A stretch of 64,000 nucleotides of DNA from Sphingosinicellaceae bacterium (GTDB taxonomy: Bacteria; Pseudomonadota; Alphaproteobacteria; Sphingomonadales; Sphingomonadaceae). Location: positions 2,743,001-2,807,000 of the forward strand of contig CP079108.1 in NCBI GenBank assembly GCA_019285715.1, written 5' to 3'. The notes under the pieces were generated by a model. It saw nothing but the letters and a program-made list of their open reading frames with translations. It was not told where the DNA came from and did not search any database. The position numbers were made by a program, and so were the translations under genes. Positions 25,928-34,942 of this stretch are shown piece by piece (positions within the stretch are counted from its first letter, which is position 1; each line of letters starts with the position of its first letter).

Positions 25928-28369
25928 TCAGGCGATCTCGAGGACGCTGGTCTTGAGGACGGCGGAGCTCGGCCCGGCCATGATATCGAACAGGCCGGGC
26001 TCGACCACCTCCTTCATCGCAAGGTTCCACAGCGCGAAGGCATCGGGGCCGAGGGCGAAGCGAACGGTGCGGCGCTCGCCGGGCTTGAGGCCGACGCGTT
26101 CGAACCCCCTGAGTTCGAGCACCGGGCGGGTGACCGAGGAAACCTGGTCGCGGATGTAGAGCTGGACAACTTCGTCACCGGCGCGGTCGCCGGTGTTGGC
26201 AACGTCGACCTCGACCTGGACGGTGTCTGCGACGCCGATCCGGGGGGCCGACAAGCGCGGCGCTCCGACTTCGAAACGTGTATAGCTGAGGCCGTGGCCG
26301 AACGGGAACAACGGCGCGTTGTCGGCGAACAGATAGCCGCGGCGGGCGGACGGCTTGTGGTTGTAGTAGAACGGCACCTGACCGACGTCGTGGACGACGG
26401 TGACCGGCAGCTTGCCGCCCGGATTGACGTCGCCGAACAGTACTTCGGCAATCGCGGTGCCGCCCTCCTGACCGACATACCAGCATTCGAGCAGCGCGTT
26501 CGCCTGCGCCGCGACCACCGGCCACGACGGCGGGCGGCCGTTGATGGCGACGACGACGATTGGCTTGCCGGTCGCCTTCAGCGCCGCGAACAAGGCGTTC
26601 TGCTCGCCGAGCAGGTCGAGGTCGGTGCGGTCACCGAGGTGGGTCTTCGCATAGCCTTCGCGGCTGGTCTGTTCGGTGTCGCCGATCGCCAGCAGGACGA
26701 TGTCCGAGGTTTGCGCCAGCGCCACCGCCTCGGCGATCAACTGGCGGTTCTTTGCGGGGTCGGCGAGCAGGACCTCGTTCGCCGAGCGGTCCTCGCTGCG
26801 GGTGATGAAGACGCCCTGCGCGTGGACGACCTCGGCCCTGCCGGCGAGCCGTGCCTGGATACCCTGGAGCAGTGACACCGTGGTGCGCGGCTCCGATGAA
26901 TAGCCACCCAGCCGCGCCACCGCGGCGTTCGGCCCGATCACGGCGACGCGGCGGTGCGCGCCCGGCTTGAGCGGCAGGATGCCGTCGTTGGTCAGCAGCA
27001 CGATCGAGCGGCGCGCGGCGTCGAGCGCCAGCGCGCGCGCCTCTGCGTTGGCGGTCAGCGTCGCCGCGGCCTTCGCATCGACTGTCCCTGCCTCGAACAG
27101 CCCGGCGCGGAACTTGAGCGCCAGCATTCGGCGGCAGGCGGCGTCGACCAGCGCCAGCGGCACGGCCCCTACCCTGACAGCGGTAGCTAGCCCGCGATAG
27201 GCACGCCCATCGGGCAGGTCGCAATCGACCCCTGCAAGCAGCGCGAGATGCGCGGCGCCGTCGTTGTCGGCAGCGAGATGGTGGAACGAGGCGAGCTCGC
27301 CGATTGCTGCATAATCGCTGACGATGGCGCCGTCGAAACCCCACTCGCCGCGAAGAACATCCTTGAGCAACCAGGCGTTGGCGTGGCTCGGGACGCCGTC
27401 GATCTCATTGTAGGACGGCATCACCGCGCCGATGCCGGTGCGCGCGACGACGGCACGGAAGGGCGGAAAAAACGCCGAGCGGAGCTCGCGCTCGCCGAGT
27501 TCGGCCGGGGCGACGTTGTTGCCCGCCATCGGCTGGCCGTGGCCGGTCATGTGCTTGAGCGTCGCGAAGACCTTGCGCGGGCCGAGCGTCTTGCCGGTGC
27601 CCTGCAGCCCGGTGACGGCAGCGACGCCCATCTCGCCGCACAGGTACGGGTCCTCGCCGAAGGTTTCCTCGATCCGGCCCCAGCGCGGGTCGCGGGCAAT
27701 GTCGACGACCGGGGACAGCGCTAGCACGGTGCCGTGGGCGCGGACTTCGCGGGCGATGACGGCGTTGACGCGGCGGACGAGGTCACGGTCGAAGCTGCTG
27801 GCCAGCGCGATCGCCTGCGGGAAACTGGTCGCGTCGGGGGCCATGTAACCGTGCAGCGCCTCCTCGTGGAACAGCACCGGGATGCCGAGCCGGGTGCGCT
27901 CGCGGGCCCATTTCTGCACGGCGTTGACGAAGGCGATGGTGTCGGCGGGCTTGCGCCAGCGCCCGGTCACGGCGGTGCCAGTGTTCGTCGCGGTGGCGGC
28001 GCCATTGCGGTCGGAGGGCCGCGCGACCTGCCCGATGCCGTCTGGGTAAGACTTACTGGCCCGCGCTGGATCGAAGGCGAGGCCCGCGTCCATGACATCC
28101 TGCTTGGTCGTCGACAGCGTGATCAGCTGCGCGACCTTCTCGTCGAGGGTCATGCGGCCGAGCAGGTCATCGACCCGCACCTCGACCGGCGCGCGCGCGT
28201 CCTTGTAGGTCGGACTGGCCGCCAGCGCCGCGCTCGGGGTGAGCGCCAGTACAGATACCGAGGCGGTAGCCGCGAGGAAGCCGCGGCGGGTCGTGCTCGG
28301 GGGCAAAGGGGTCGGAAATCGTGGATCGTCCGCCGCGGCGTGCGCAGTATCGGCGACCCGGACGAACAT
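25928..28369 (-). CDS. glycoside hydrolase family 3 (beta-xylosidase/beta-glucosidase)
   Basis: An 813-residue GH3 enzyme. The N-terminus carries a twin-arginine signal, STTRRGFLAATASVSVLAL, around residues 27-47, so it is exported folded to the periplasm. The TIM-barrel domain has KHMTGHGQP and the nucleophile Asp in AIVSDYAAIGE; the second domain runs from about residue 400, and a fibronectin III-like domain closes the protein. GGGGAGGG stands just before the ATG at 28369, better than the upstream alternative at 28435. First gene of the glucuronate operon and divergent from the GH67 gene, with a LacI-type operator between them. In this setting beta-xylosidase is more likely than glucosidase. 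Confidence 0.92.
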   Translation of the reverse strand: MFVRVADTAHAAADDPRFPTPLPPSTTRRGFLAATASVSVLALTPSAALAASPTYKDARAPVEVRVDDLLGRMTLDEKVAQLITLSTTKQDVMDAGLAFDPARASKSYPDGIGQVARPSDRNGAATATNTGTAVTGRWRKPADTIAFVNAVQKWARERTRLGIPVLFHEEALHGYMAPDATSFPQAIALASSFDRDLVRRVNAVIAREVRAHGTVLALSPVVDIARDPRWGRIEETFGEDPYLCGEMGVAAVTGLQGTGKTLGPRKVFATLKHMTGHGQPMAGNNVAPAELGERELRSAFFPPFRAVVARTGIGAVMPSYNEIDGVPSHANAWLLKDVLRGEWGFDGAIVSDYAAIGELASFHHLAADNDGAAHLALLAGVDCDLPDGRAYRGLATAVRVGAVPLALVDAACRRMLALKFRAGLFEAGTVDAKAAATLTANAEARALALDAARRSIVLLTNDGILPLKPGAHRRVAVIGPNAAVARLGGYSSEPRTTVSLLQGIQARLAGRAEVVHAQGVFITRSEDRSANEVLLADPAKNRQLIAEAVALAQTSDIVLLAIGDTEQTSREGYAKTHLGDRTDLDLLGEQNALFAALKATGKPIVVVAINGRPPSWPVVAAQANALLECWYVGQEGGTAIAEVLFGDVNPGGKLPVTVVHDVGQVPFYYNHKPSARRGYLFADNAPLFPFGHGLSYTRFEVGAPRLSAPRIGVADTVQVEVDVANTGDRAGDEVVQLYIRDQVSSVTRPVLELRGFERVGLKPGERRTVRFALGPDAFALWNLAMKEVVEPGLFDIMAGPSSAVLKTSVLEIA

Positions 28370-28421
28370 AGACCCTCCCCGATAGTCCCGATCGCGGCAT
28401 TGCTGTCGATACCGTCGTCGT

Positions 28422-28433
28422 GTTAGCGTTACC
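28422..28433. promoter_or_regulatory. degenerate LacI-type operator GTTAGC-GTTACC
   Basis: The left half equals the perfect palindrome at 13022 and the right half matches at 4 of 6 positions. It lies in the divergent promoter region, 53 bases from the GH3 start and 71 bases from the GH67 start, where one bound repressor could control both units. Confidence 0.5.
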
Positions 28434-28503
28434 ATGCGTTACGCGCTCGCGGCTTGTCAATGACCGCTCAATCGGACCGCTGAAAAGGCGGACGCGCCGG
28501 GGG

Positions 28504-30645
28504 ATGGCTGTGGCTGGCATGGTTCGATGGTTGGCGGTGGCATTGTTCGCGCTGCTCGGCGTGGCTGGTACCGCCGCCCGAGCCGAGGACGGCTACGACC
28601 TCTGGCTCCGCTACCGGCCGCTGCCGGGACCCCATGCGACCGCGATCACCGTCCGGGGCGACTCACCCATGGTAGGCGTCGCCGCCGCCGAGCTCGAGCG
28701 CGGCCTGTCGGGGCTGGCGGGAGCGCCGGTTGTCCAGAGCCGAGCCGTCACGACAGGCGGCGTGCTGCTCGCAGACACGCGTGACCCGCACGTCGCCGCG
28801 CTGCGGTTGCCGGTGGCAGCCCTCGGCGCCGAGGGCTATCTGGTCCGACCGGCGAACATCGGCGGCAAGCCGGTCATGCTGGTCACCGCGAACAGCGACC
28901 GCGGACTGCTGTACGGCAGCTTCGCCCTGCTGCGGTGGGTTCAAATCGGCCACGACCTTGCGAGCGCGAACCTGTCGTCGGCCCCGAAGATCAAGCTGAG
29001 GCTGCTCGACCACTGGGACAATCTCGATGGTTCCGTCGAGCGCGGTTACGCCGGGCAGTCGCTGTGGGACTGGTGGCTGCTGCCCGATTTCCGCGAGCCG
29101 CGCTATGTCGACTACGCCCGCGCCAACGCCTCGATCGGCATCAACGGCACCGTCCTCAACAACGTCAATGCCAAGGCCGACAGCCTGACCGCGCCGTACA
29201 TCGCCAAGGCCGCCGCGCTGGCGGACGTGTTCCGCCCCTATGGCATCAAGGTCTACCTGTCGGTGCGCTTCTCCGCCCCGATCGAGATCGGCGGGCTGAA
29301 GACTGCCGACCCGCTCGACCCCGCCGTCGCGGCGTGGTGGCGCGCCAAGGCGGACGAGATCTACCGCGCCATTCCCGATTTCGGCGGCCTGCTGGTCAAG
29401 GCCAATTCGGAGGGCCAGCCGGGGCCGCAGGACTATCACCGGACCCATGCCGACGGGGCCAACATGCTAGCGGCCGCCCTCGCTCCGCACGGTGGCATCG
29501 TGATGTGGCGGGCCTTCGTCTACGCACACGACAACCCCGACGACCGCGCCAAGCAGGCCTACGTCGACTTCAAGCCGCTCGACGGCAAATTCGCCGCCAA
29601 CGTCATCGTCCAGGTCAAGAACGGCGCGATCGACTTTCAGCCGCGCGAGCCCTTCCATCCGCTGTTCGGCGCGATGCCGCGCACGCCGCTGATGATGGAG
29701 TTCCAGGTCACCAAGGAATACCTCGGGCAGGCGACCAGCCTCGCCTACCTGGGGCCGTTGTTCGAGGAGACGTTGCGCAGCGACACGCTGAGCAAGGGGC
29801 CGGGTTCGACCGTCGCAAGGGTCATCGACGGCTCGCTCGACGGGCACACGCTGACCGGGATCGCCGGCATCGCCAACATCGGGCGCGACCGCGACTGGGC
29901 CGGATCGACCTTCAACCAGGCCAACTGGTACGCCTTCGGGCGGTTCGCGTGGGACCCGGAGGCGTCGTCCGACGCGGTCGCGCGCGAGTGGGCGGCGATG
30001 ACTTTCGCCCCGAGGGCCGCCGTGGTCGAACCGATCGCCCGGATGATGGCCGGATCGCGCGAGGCGGTCGTCGACTACATGACCCCGCTCGGCCTCGCCC
30101 ACCAGATGGCAACCGGGCACCACTACGGCCCGGGGCCGTGGATCGCCGACCTCGCCCGCCCGGAGTGGAACCCGGTCTATTACAGCCGCGCCGACAAGGA
30201 TGGCATCGGCTTCGACCGGACGGCATCCGGGAGCGACGCCGTCGCACAGTACGCGCCCGCCATCGCGCGGCAATTGGCGGACCCCGCGACGACGCCCGAG
30301 CGCGAGTTGCTGTGGTTCCACCACCTCCCCTGGAGCTACCGCATGAAGTCGGGCCTGACCTTGTGGGCGGAGATGGTCGGGGACTATGACCGGGGCATCG
30401 CCTCCGTCGCGGCGACGCGCCGGACCTGGGCGGCGCTGGAGCCGCTGGTCGATGCCGAGCGCTTCACCAAGACCGCGGTGTTCCTGCAGATCGAGGAGCG
30501 CGACGCGCGCTGGTGGCGGGACGCCAGCCTCGCCTACTGGATGTCGGTAAACGGCCTGAAGCTGCCGTCCGGAGCGGCCCCGCCGGCGCACGACCTCGCC
30601 TGGTACAAGGCGCAGGATTTCGCCTACGCGCCGGGTCATCCGTGA
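28504..30645 (+). CDS. aguA: alpha-glucuronidase, GH67
   Basis: A 713-residue GH67 enzyme that removes (4-O-methyl)glucuronic acid from the end of xylo-oligosaccharides. A signal peptide (MVRWLAVALFALLGVAGTAARA) directs it to the periplasm. Family signatures are LRLLDHWDNLDGSVERGYAG around residue 165, the NSEGQPGPQDYHRTHADGAN segment with a catalytic-site Glu, and FQVTKEYLG, HHYGPGPW and WFHHLPWSY further on. It lies divergent from the operon that catabolises the released glucuronate, and a LacI-family gene follows 88 bases later. Start at 28504 chosen as the ATG before the hydrophobic segment; 28519 is an alternative. Confidence 0.95.
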   Translation: MAVAGMVRWLAVALFALLGVAGTAARAEDGYDLWLRYRPLPGPHATAITVRGDSPMVGVAAAELERGLSGLAGAPVVQSRAVTTGGVLLADTRDPHVAALRLPVAALGAEGYLVRPANIGGKPVMLVTANSDRGLLYGSFALLRWVQIGHDLASANLSSAPKIKLRLLDHWDNLDGSVERGYAGQSLWDWWLLPDFREPRYVDYARANASIGINGTVLNNVNAKADSLTAPYIAKAAALADVFRPYGIKVYLSVRFSAPIEIGGLKTADPLDPAVAAWWRAKADEIYRAIPDFGGLLVKANSEGQPGPQDYHRTHADGANMLAAALAPHGGIVMWRAFVYAHDNPDDRAKQAYVDFKPLDGKFAANVIVQVKNGAIDFQPREPFHPLFGAMPRTPLMMEFQVTKEYLGQATSLAYLGPLFEETLRSDTLSKGPGSTVARVIDGSLDGHTLTGIAGIANIGRDRDWAGSTFNQANWYAFGRFAWDPEASSDAVAREWAAMTFAPRAAVVEPIARMMAGSREAVVDYMTPLGLAHQMATGHHYGPGPWIADLARPEWNPVYYSRADKDGIGFDRTASGSDAVAQYAPAIARQLADPATTPERELLWFHHLPWSYRMKSGLTLWAEMVGDYDRGIASVAATRRTWAALEPLVDAERFTKTAVFLQIEERDARWWRDASLAYWMSVNGLKLPSGAAPPAHDLAWYKAQDFAYAPGHP

Positions 30646-30733
30646 CCGGCAGCGGCGCCACGAGCGATCAGCACTTGCGTCGCCCTCGTGCTGGTGCGTA
30701 CCCGTCGAACATGGTCGCCGCGAGAGGATTGGC

Positions 30734-31816
30734 ATGAAGCAACCCCGCGGCTCGCGGCGGCAACACAACGTCCCGACGATCAGCGACGTCGCGGCGCGGG
30801 CGGGCGTGTCGCCGATGACGGTGTCACGCGTCATCAATGCCAAGAACAGCGTCCGCGTCGAGACCCGCGAGCGCGTCGAGGCGGCAATCGCGGCGCTCAA
30901 CTTCGCGCCCAACGCCGCCGCCAGGACGCTGGCGGGCGGCGAGGAAATTCGCATCGGGCTGCTCCACTACAACCCCAGCTTCGCCTATCTGAGCGAACTG
31001 CTTGTCGGCAGCCTCGACCAGGCCAGCCGCAGCAATGTCCAGCTTATCGTCGAGAAATGCGAGAGCCCAGCCCAGGCGAGCGCAGCCATCGCGCACCTCG
31101 TGCTCGGCCGGGTCGACGGGATCGTGCTGCCGCCACCGCTGAGCGATTCACCCGAAGTGCTTGCAGCGGTCGAGCAAGCGGGCGTGCCGGTCGTCGCGGT
31201 TGCCACCGGAAGCGCGCCCGACTGGGCGATGTCGGTGAGCATCGACGACCGGCAAGCGGCGTATGAAATGACCCGGCACCTCGGCACGCTCGGCCATGTC
31301 CGGATCGGCTTCATCACCGGCAACCCGGACCAGTCGGCGAGCGGCGAGCGGCTTGCGGGCTACCGGGCCGCGCTGGTCGACCTCGGGCTGGGGGAATTGC
31401 CCGAATTGATCGCGCCGGGCCTGTTCACCTACCGCTCCGGGATGGACGCGGCGGAAGTGTTGCTCGACCTCGACGCGCCGCCGACGGCGATCTTCGCGGC
31501 CAACGACGACATGGCGGCGGCGACCGTCGCCATCGCCCATCGCCGCGGCCTCGACGTGCCCGGGGACCTGACGGTGTGCGGCTTCGACGATACCGCGTTG
31601 GCGACGACGATCTGGCCCGAGCTGACGACGATCCGCCAGCCGGTCACCGAGATGTCGCGGATTGCGGTCGAGCTGCTGGTCGAGGCGGTGCGCGCCGCGA
31701 AAGCCGGGACGCAGCGCCTGTCCAGCGAGCCGCACGTCGTCGCGGGATACACGCTGATCCGCCGCCAGTCGGACGCGGCCCCGCGCCGCCGACCGGCGGC
31801 GGCGCGGTCGCGCTAG
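30734..31816 (+). CDS. LacI-family transcriptional regulator
   Basis: A 360-residue LacI/GalR repressor. The helix-turn-helix and hinge are at residues 13-70 (VPTISDVAARAGVSPMTVSR, then NFAPNAAARTLAGG), and the periplasmic-binding-like sensor domain follows, with IGLLHYNPSFAYLSE, HVRIGFITGNPDQSASGERL and AIFAANDDMAAATVAIAHRRG. It sits between the GH67 gene and the xylose operon, and palindromes of LacI type (GTTAGCGCTAAC) stand before the surrounding transcription units, so it is the likely regulator of the whole locus. The inducer is unknown; a xylan-derived sugar or aldouronic acid would fit. Confidence 0.92.
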   Translation: MKQPRGSRRQHNVPTISDVAARAGVSPMTVSRVINAKNSVRVETRERVEAAIAALNFAPNAAARTLAGGEEIRIGLLHYNPSFAYLSELLVGSLDQASRSNVQLIVEKCESPAQASAAIAHLVLGRVDGIVLPPPLSDSPEVLAAVEQAGVPVVAVATGSAPDWAMSVSIDDRQAAYEMTRHLGTLGHVRIGFITGNPDQSASGERLAGYRAALVDLGLGELPELIAPGLFTYRSGMDAAEVLLDLDAPPTAIFAANDDMAAATVAIAHRRGLDVPGDLTVCGFDDTALATTIWPELTTIRQPVTEMSRIAVELLVEAVRAAKAGTQRLSSEPHVVAGYTLIRRQSDAAPRRRPAAARSR

Positions 31817-31836
31817 CGAAACCGCCGAACGCTAGC

Positions 31837-33258
31837 TCAGCCTTCCATGTCCTCGAGCTCGCGGCCGCGCGTCTCGTTGATCATCGCCTTGACGAAGAAG
31901 AACGAGACGCCTGCCGCGATCGCATAGCCGGTGTAGGTTACCGCCAGCCCTGGCGACACCGCCAGCGACGGGAAGCTGACCGAGATCGCGGCGTTCGCGA
32001 TCCACTGCGCGAACCCCGCCACTGCCAGACCAGATCCGCGGATCTGGTTGGGGAACATCTCGCCGAGCATGACCCACATGATCGGGCCCCAGCTCAGATT
32101 GAAGAAGATCACGTACAAATTGGCCGCGACCAGCGCCATGACGCCGTTGTTGCCCGGCAGCGACACCGCTCCGTCGGCTCCGGTGACGGCGGTCGAGAAC
32201 GCATAGGCGACGACTGCGAGGGTGACGGTCATCCCCGCCGAGCCGACCAGCAACAGCGGCTTGCGCCCGATCTTGTCGACCAGGGCGATGGTCAGCAGGC
32301 AGGCACCGATCGACAGCACGCCAGACAGGATGTTGATCTGCAGGGCATAGTTCTCGGAGAAGCCGACCGCCTCCCACAAGGTCGCGCCGTAGTAGAAGAC
32401 GACGTTGATGCCGACGAGCTGCTGGAAGACCGCGAGCCCGATGCCGGCCCACAGGATCGGACGGATCTTGCCGGTGGTCTTGTCGATGAGGTCCGACAGC
32501 TTGGGCTTGTGGTGGTCCTTGGCGAGGCTGGCGGTGATCTCGTCGACCTTGCGGTCGGCTTCCTCGGCCCCGAACAGCTTGGTCAGCACCGCGCGGGCGC
32601 GCTCGTACTGGCCCTTGACGACGAGGTAGCGCGGGCTCTCCGGGATCACCAGCAGCGCCAGGAAATAGATCGCCGCCGGGATCGCCTGCAGCCAGAACAT
32701 CCAGCGCCACGCCGGATACCCGAGCCAGAACGGCGCGGTCGAGCCGCCGGCGTAGCGCGCGAGGGCGAAATTGGCGACGAAAGCCCCGGTCAGCCCGGAG
32801 ATGATCATCACCTGCTGGACGCTCGACAGGCGGCCACGGATCGAGGCTGGCGTGACCTCGGAGATGTAGACCGGCGAGATGACGCTGGCCGCACCGACGC
32901 CGAAGCCGCCGATGATGCGGGCGATGATGAAAATCACCGAGCTGTCTGCGGCGCCCGCGAGCAGTGCGCTGACCAGGAACAACGCGGCGGCGAGCATCAT
33001 CACGGTGCGGCGGCCGATCAGGTCGGCCAGCCGCCCGGCGACGAAGGCTCCGATCGACGAGCCGACGAGGATCGCGCCGACGTTGACGCCGATCCCGAGC
33101 TTGCCGAGGTTGAACGCCGCCTCGAGGCCCTTCTGGGTGCCGTTGATGACTCCGGAATCATAGCCGAACATGAAGCCGCCGATGGTCGCGACGACGACGA
33201 TGGACGCGATGAAACCGATGTTCACCCGCGCCATGTCGGTCTGCACTGCTGCCGTCAT
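31837..33258 (-). CDS. sugar porter family MFS transporter (probable D-xylose/H+ symporter)
   Basis: A 473-residue sugar porter with 12 expected membrane segments. Signatures are GGFMFGYDSGVINGTQ in helix 1, RLADLIGRRTVM, PVYISEVTPASIRGRLSSVQQ, PESPRYLVVKGQ at the end of helix 6, and QQLVGINVVFYYG in helix 7, as in XylE. It ends the xylX-xylB-xylC operon, 54 bases after xylC, with GGAGGGGAG before its ATG. Given the neighbours, D-xylose is the most likely substrate, although other pentoses or hexoses cannot be excluded. Confidence 0.92.
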   Translation of the reverse strand: MTAAVQTDMARVNIGFIASIVVVATIGGFMFGYDSGVINGTQKGLEAAFNLGKLGIGVNVGAILVGSSIGAFVAGRLADLIGRRTVMMLAAALFLVSALLAGAADSSVIFIIARIIGGFGVGAASVISPVYISEVTPASIRGRLSSVQQVMIISGLTGAFVANFALARYAGGSTAPFWLGYPAWRWMFWLQAIPAAIYFLALLVIPESPRYLVVKGQYERARAVLTKLFGAEEADRKVDEITASLAKDHHKPKLSDLIDKTTGKIRPILWAGIGLAVFQQLVGINVVFYYGATLWEAVGFSENYALQINILSGVLSIGACLLTIALVDKIGRKPLLLVGSAGMTVTLAVVAYAFSTAVTGADGAVSLPGNNGVMALVAANLYVIFFNLSWGPIMWVMLGEMFPNQIRGSGLAVAGFAQWIANAAISVSFPSLAVSPGLAVTYTGYAIAAGVSFFFVKAMINETRGRELEDMEG

Positions 33259-33312
33259 ACTAACTCCCCTCCCTTGGTTTCTTGTCGATGTCGCCGGGTA
33301 CTCCGGTCTGTC

Positions 33313-34179
33313 TTAGACTTTCGCCGGTGTTGCCGGCAGGCCGGCGACCCCAGGATCGAATGCGAACAGGTCACCCGCCAGCGGCTGCGCTTTCAGTTCC
33401 GCGTCGCTTAGACCCTTGCGCGCCGTGGTTGCATAGGCGGTTCGGAGGTCCGCGCCGCCGAAGGTCATCTTGGTGACGTTGGCGACCGGGAAGCGCACGG
33501 CGTGGACCAGCTTGCCCGCCGGATCGTAGCGGCGCACGCCCCAGCCCCCGTAGAGCGCGGTCCACAGATAGCCCTCGGCGTCCATCATCGTCCCGTCGGG
33601 GTGACCCGCACCGTCTTCGATGGTTACATGCCGCACCGGCGTGCCGAGCGTCCCGTCGTCGTGGATCGGCACTCGCCATATGATCTTGCCGAGCGTGTCG
33701 GTCGCGTACAGCGTCTTCGCGTCGGCGCTCACCGCCGGGCCATTGGTGATCGTCACCGGCGGCATGCCGCTGTCGACGCAATGCCCATCGGCGCAACGGT
33801 ACAGCCGCCCGGTCTTCAGGACCTCGCCGTTGTCCATGCTGCCGAACCACAGCCGCCCGCGCGTGTCGACGGTGGCATCGTTAAGACGGTTCCCGGGAAG
33901 GTTCGGCTCAGGATTGTGCAGCAGCGCGAAGCCCCCGGTCGCAGGGTCGAAACGATGGAGGCCGTTCCGCAGCCCGACGATCATCCCGCCGGTCGCGGCA
34001 GGCACGACCCAGCCGACCTGCTCGGGTGCATCCCAGTGCCGGGATTGTCCGCTCGCAGGGTCGAAGCGGTAGATACGCTTGCCCTTGATATCGACGAACC
34101 AGACCGCGCCGGCGATCCAGATCGCGCCCTCGCCGAGCAACGCTCCGACGTTCAGTACCGCGTGCACCTTTTCCGCCAT
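33313..34179 (-). CDS. xylC: SMP-30/gluconolactonase family, probable xylono-1,4-lactonase
   Basis: A 288-residue six-bladed propeller lactonase that hydrolyses D-xylonolactone to D-xylonate in the Weimberg pathway. Typical strands are LLGEGAIWI near residue 15 (metal-ligand Glu), NRLNDATVDTRGRLWFGSMD around 100 (Asn and Asp ligands) and HPDGTMMDAEGYLWTALYGG around 200 (Asp ligand). The ATG at 34179 follows the xylB stop within one base, so translation is probably coupled. The role is fixed mainly by its place between xylB and the sugar porter gene. Confidence 0.9.
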   Translation of the reverse strand: MAEKVHAVLNVGALLGEGAIWIAGAVWFVDIKGKRIYRFDPASGQSRHWDAPEQVGWVVPAATGGMIVGLRNGLHRFDPATGGFALLHNPEPNLPGNRLNDATVDTRGRLWFGSMDNGEVLKTGRLYRCADGHCVDSGMPPVTITNGPAVSADAKTLYATDTLGKIIWRVPIHDDGTLGTPVRHVTIEDGAGHPDGTMMDAEGYLWTALYGGWGVRRYDPAGKLVHAVRFPVANVTKMTFGGADLRTAYATTARKGLSDAELKAQPLAGDLFAFDPGVAGLPATPAKV

Positions 34180-34180
34180 C

Positions 34181-34942
34181 TCAATTCCAGCCTGCATCGA
34201 CGAAATAGTCGTGGCCGGTGCACATACGCGCATCGTCCGAAGCAAGGAACAGCGCCAGCGCCGCGACGTCGGCCGGCTGGATCCGCCCCTCGAGGCACTG
34301 CGCGGCGACGATCTCAGCCTCGCCGTCGGGGGTGTACCAGAGTTCCTGCCGCGGCGTCTGGACGTTGCCGGGGACGATCGTCGTGACGCGGATTCCGTCG
34401 CGGCCGAGGTCGCGCGCGAGGCCGCGGGTCATCCCCTCGATCGCCGCCTTGGCGGTCTGGTACAGCACCAGGTCGGGCAGCCCGAGGTGCCAGCTGATCG
34501 AGCCGAAGTTGATGATCACGCCGCCGCCCGCCGCCCGCATCGAAGGCACGACTGCCTGCGCGGCGAAGAACAGGTGGCGGAGGTTGGTCGCCATGCGGTC
34601 GTCCCAATAAGCGGGCGTGACCTCGTCGTAGCGGTGGCGGTCGTCATTGGCGGCGTTGTTGATCAGGATGTCGATGCCGCCGATCTGCGCCGTGATCGTG
34701 GCTATCGTCGCGGCGAGGGCGTCGAGGTCGCGCAGGTCGCCATGATGGAAATTGCCGGGCGAGAAGCGCGCGGCGGTCGCCTCGCCGGCGGCCTGGTCGA
34801 TGTCGATGAACGCCACGACCGCACCCTGCGCCACGAACGCCTCGACCAGCCCCGCTCCGATACCGGTCGCGCCGCCGGTCACCAGCACGCGCTTGCCGGC
34901 AAGGCTCGGATAGACGGCGCTTCCCGCCGCGGTTGCCGTCAC
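34181..34942 (-). CDS. xylB: D-xylose 1-dehydrogenase (SDR family)
   Basis: A 253-residue short-chain dehydrogenase that oxidises D-xylose with NAD to xylonolactone. It resembles Caulobacter XylB along its length: YPSLAGKRVLVTGGATGIGAG (cofactor loop), NNAANDDRHRYDEVT, INFGSISWHLGLPDL, the YQTAK active-site Tyr/Lys (Tyr-x-x-x-Lys), and the ending CTGHDYFVDAGWN. It begins with GTG inside the xylX stop (GTGA overlap). This symbol is also used for xylulokinase in other organisms; the gene at 14151 is the kinase. Confidence 0.95.
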   Translation of the reverse strand: MTATAAGSAVYPSLAGKRVLVTGGATGIGAGLVEAFVAQGAVVAFIDIDQAAGEATAARFSPGNFHHGDLRDLDALAATIATITAQIGGIDILINNAANDDRHRYDEVTPAYWDDRMATNLRHLFFAAQAVVPSMRAAGGGVIINFGSISWHLGLPDLVLYQTAKAAIEGMTRGLARDLGRDGIRVTTIVPGNVQTPRQELWYTPDGEAEIVAAQCLEGRIQPADVAALALFLASDDARMCTGHDYFVDAGWN

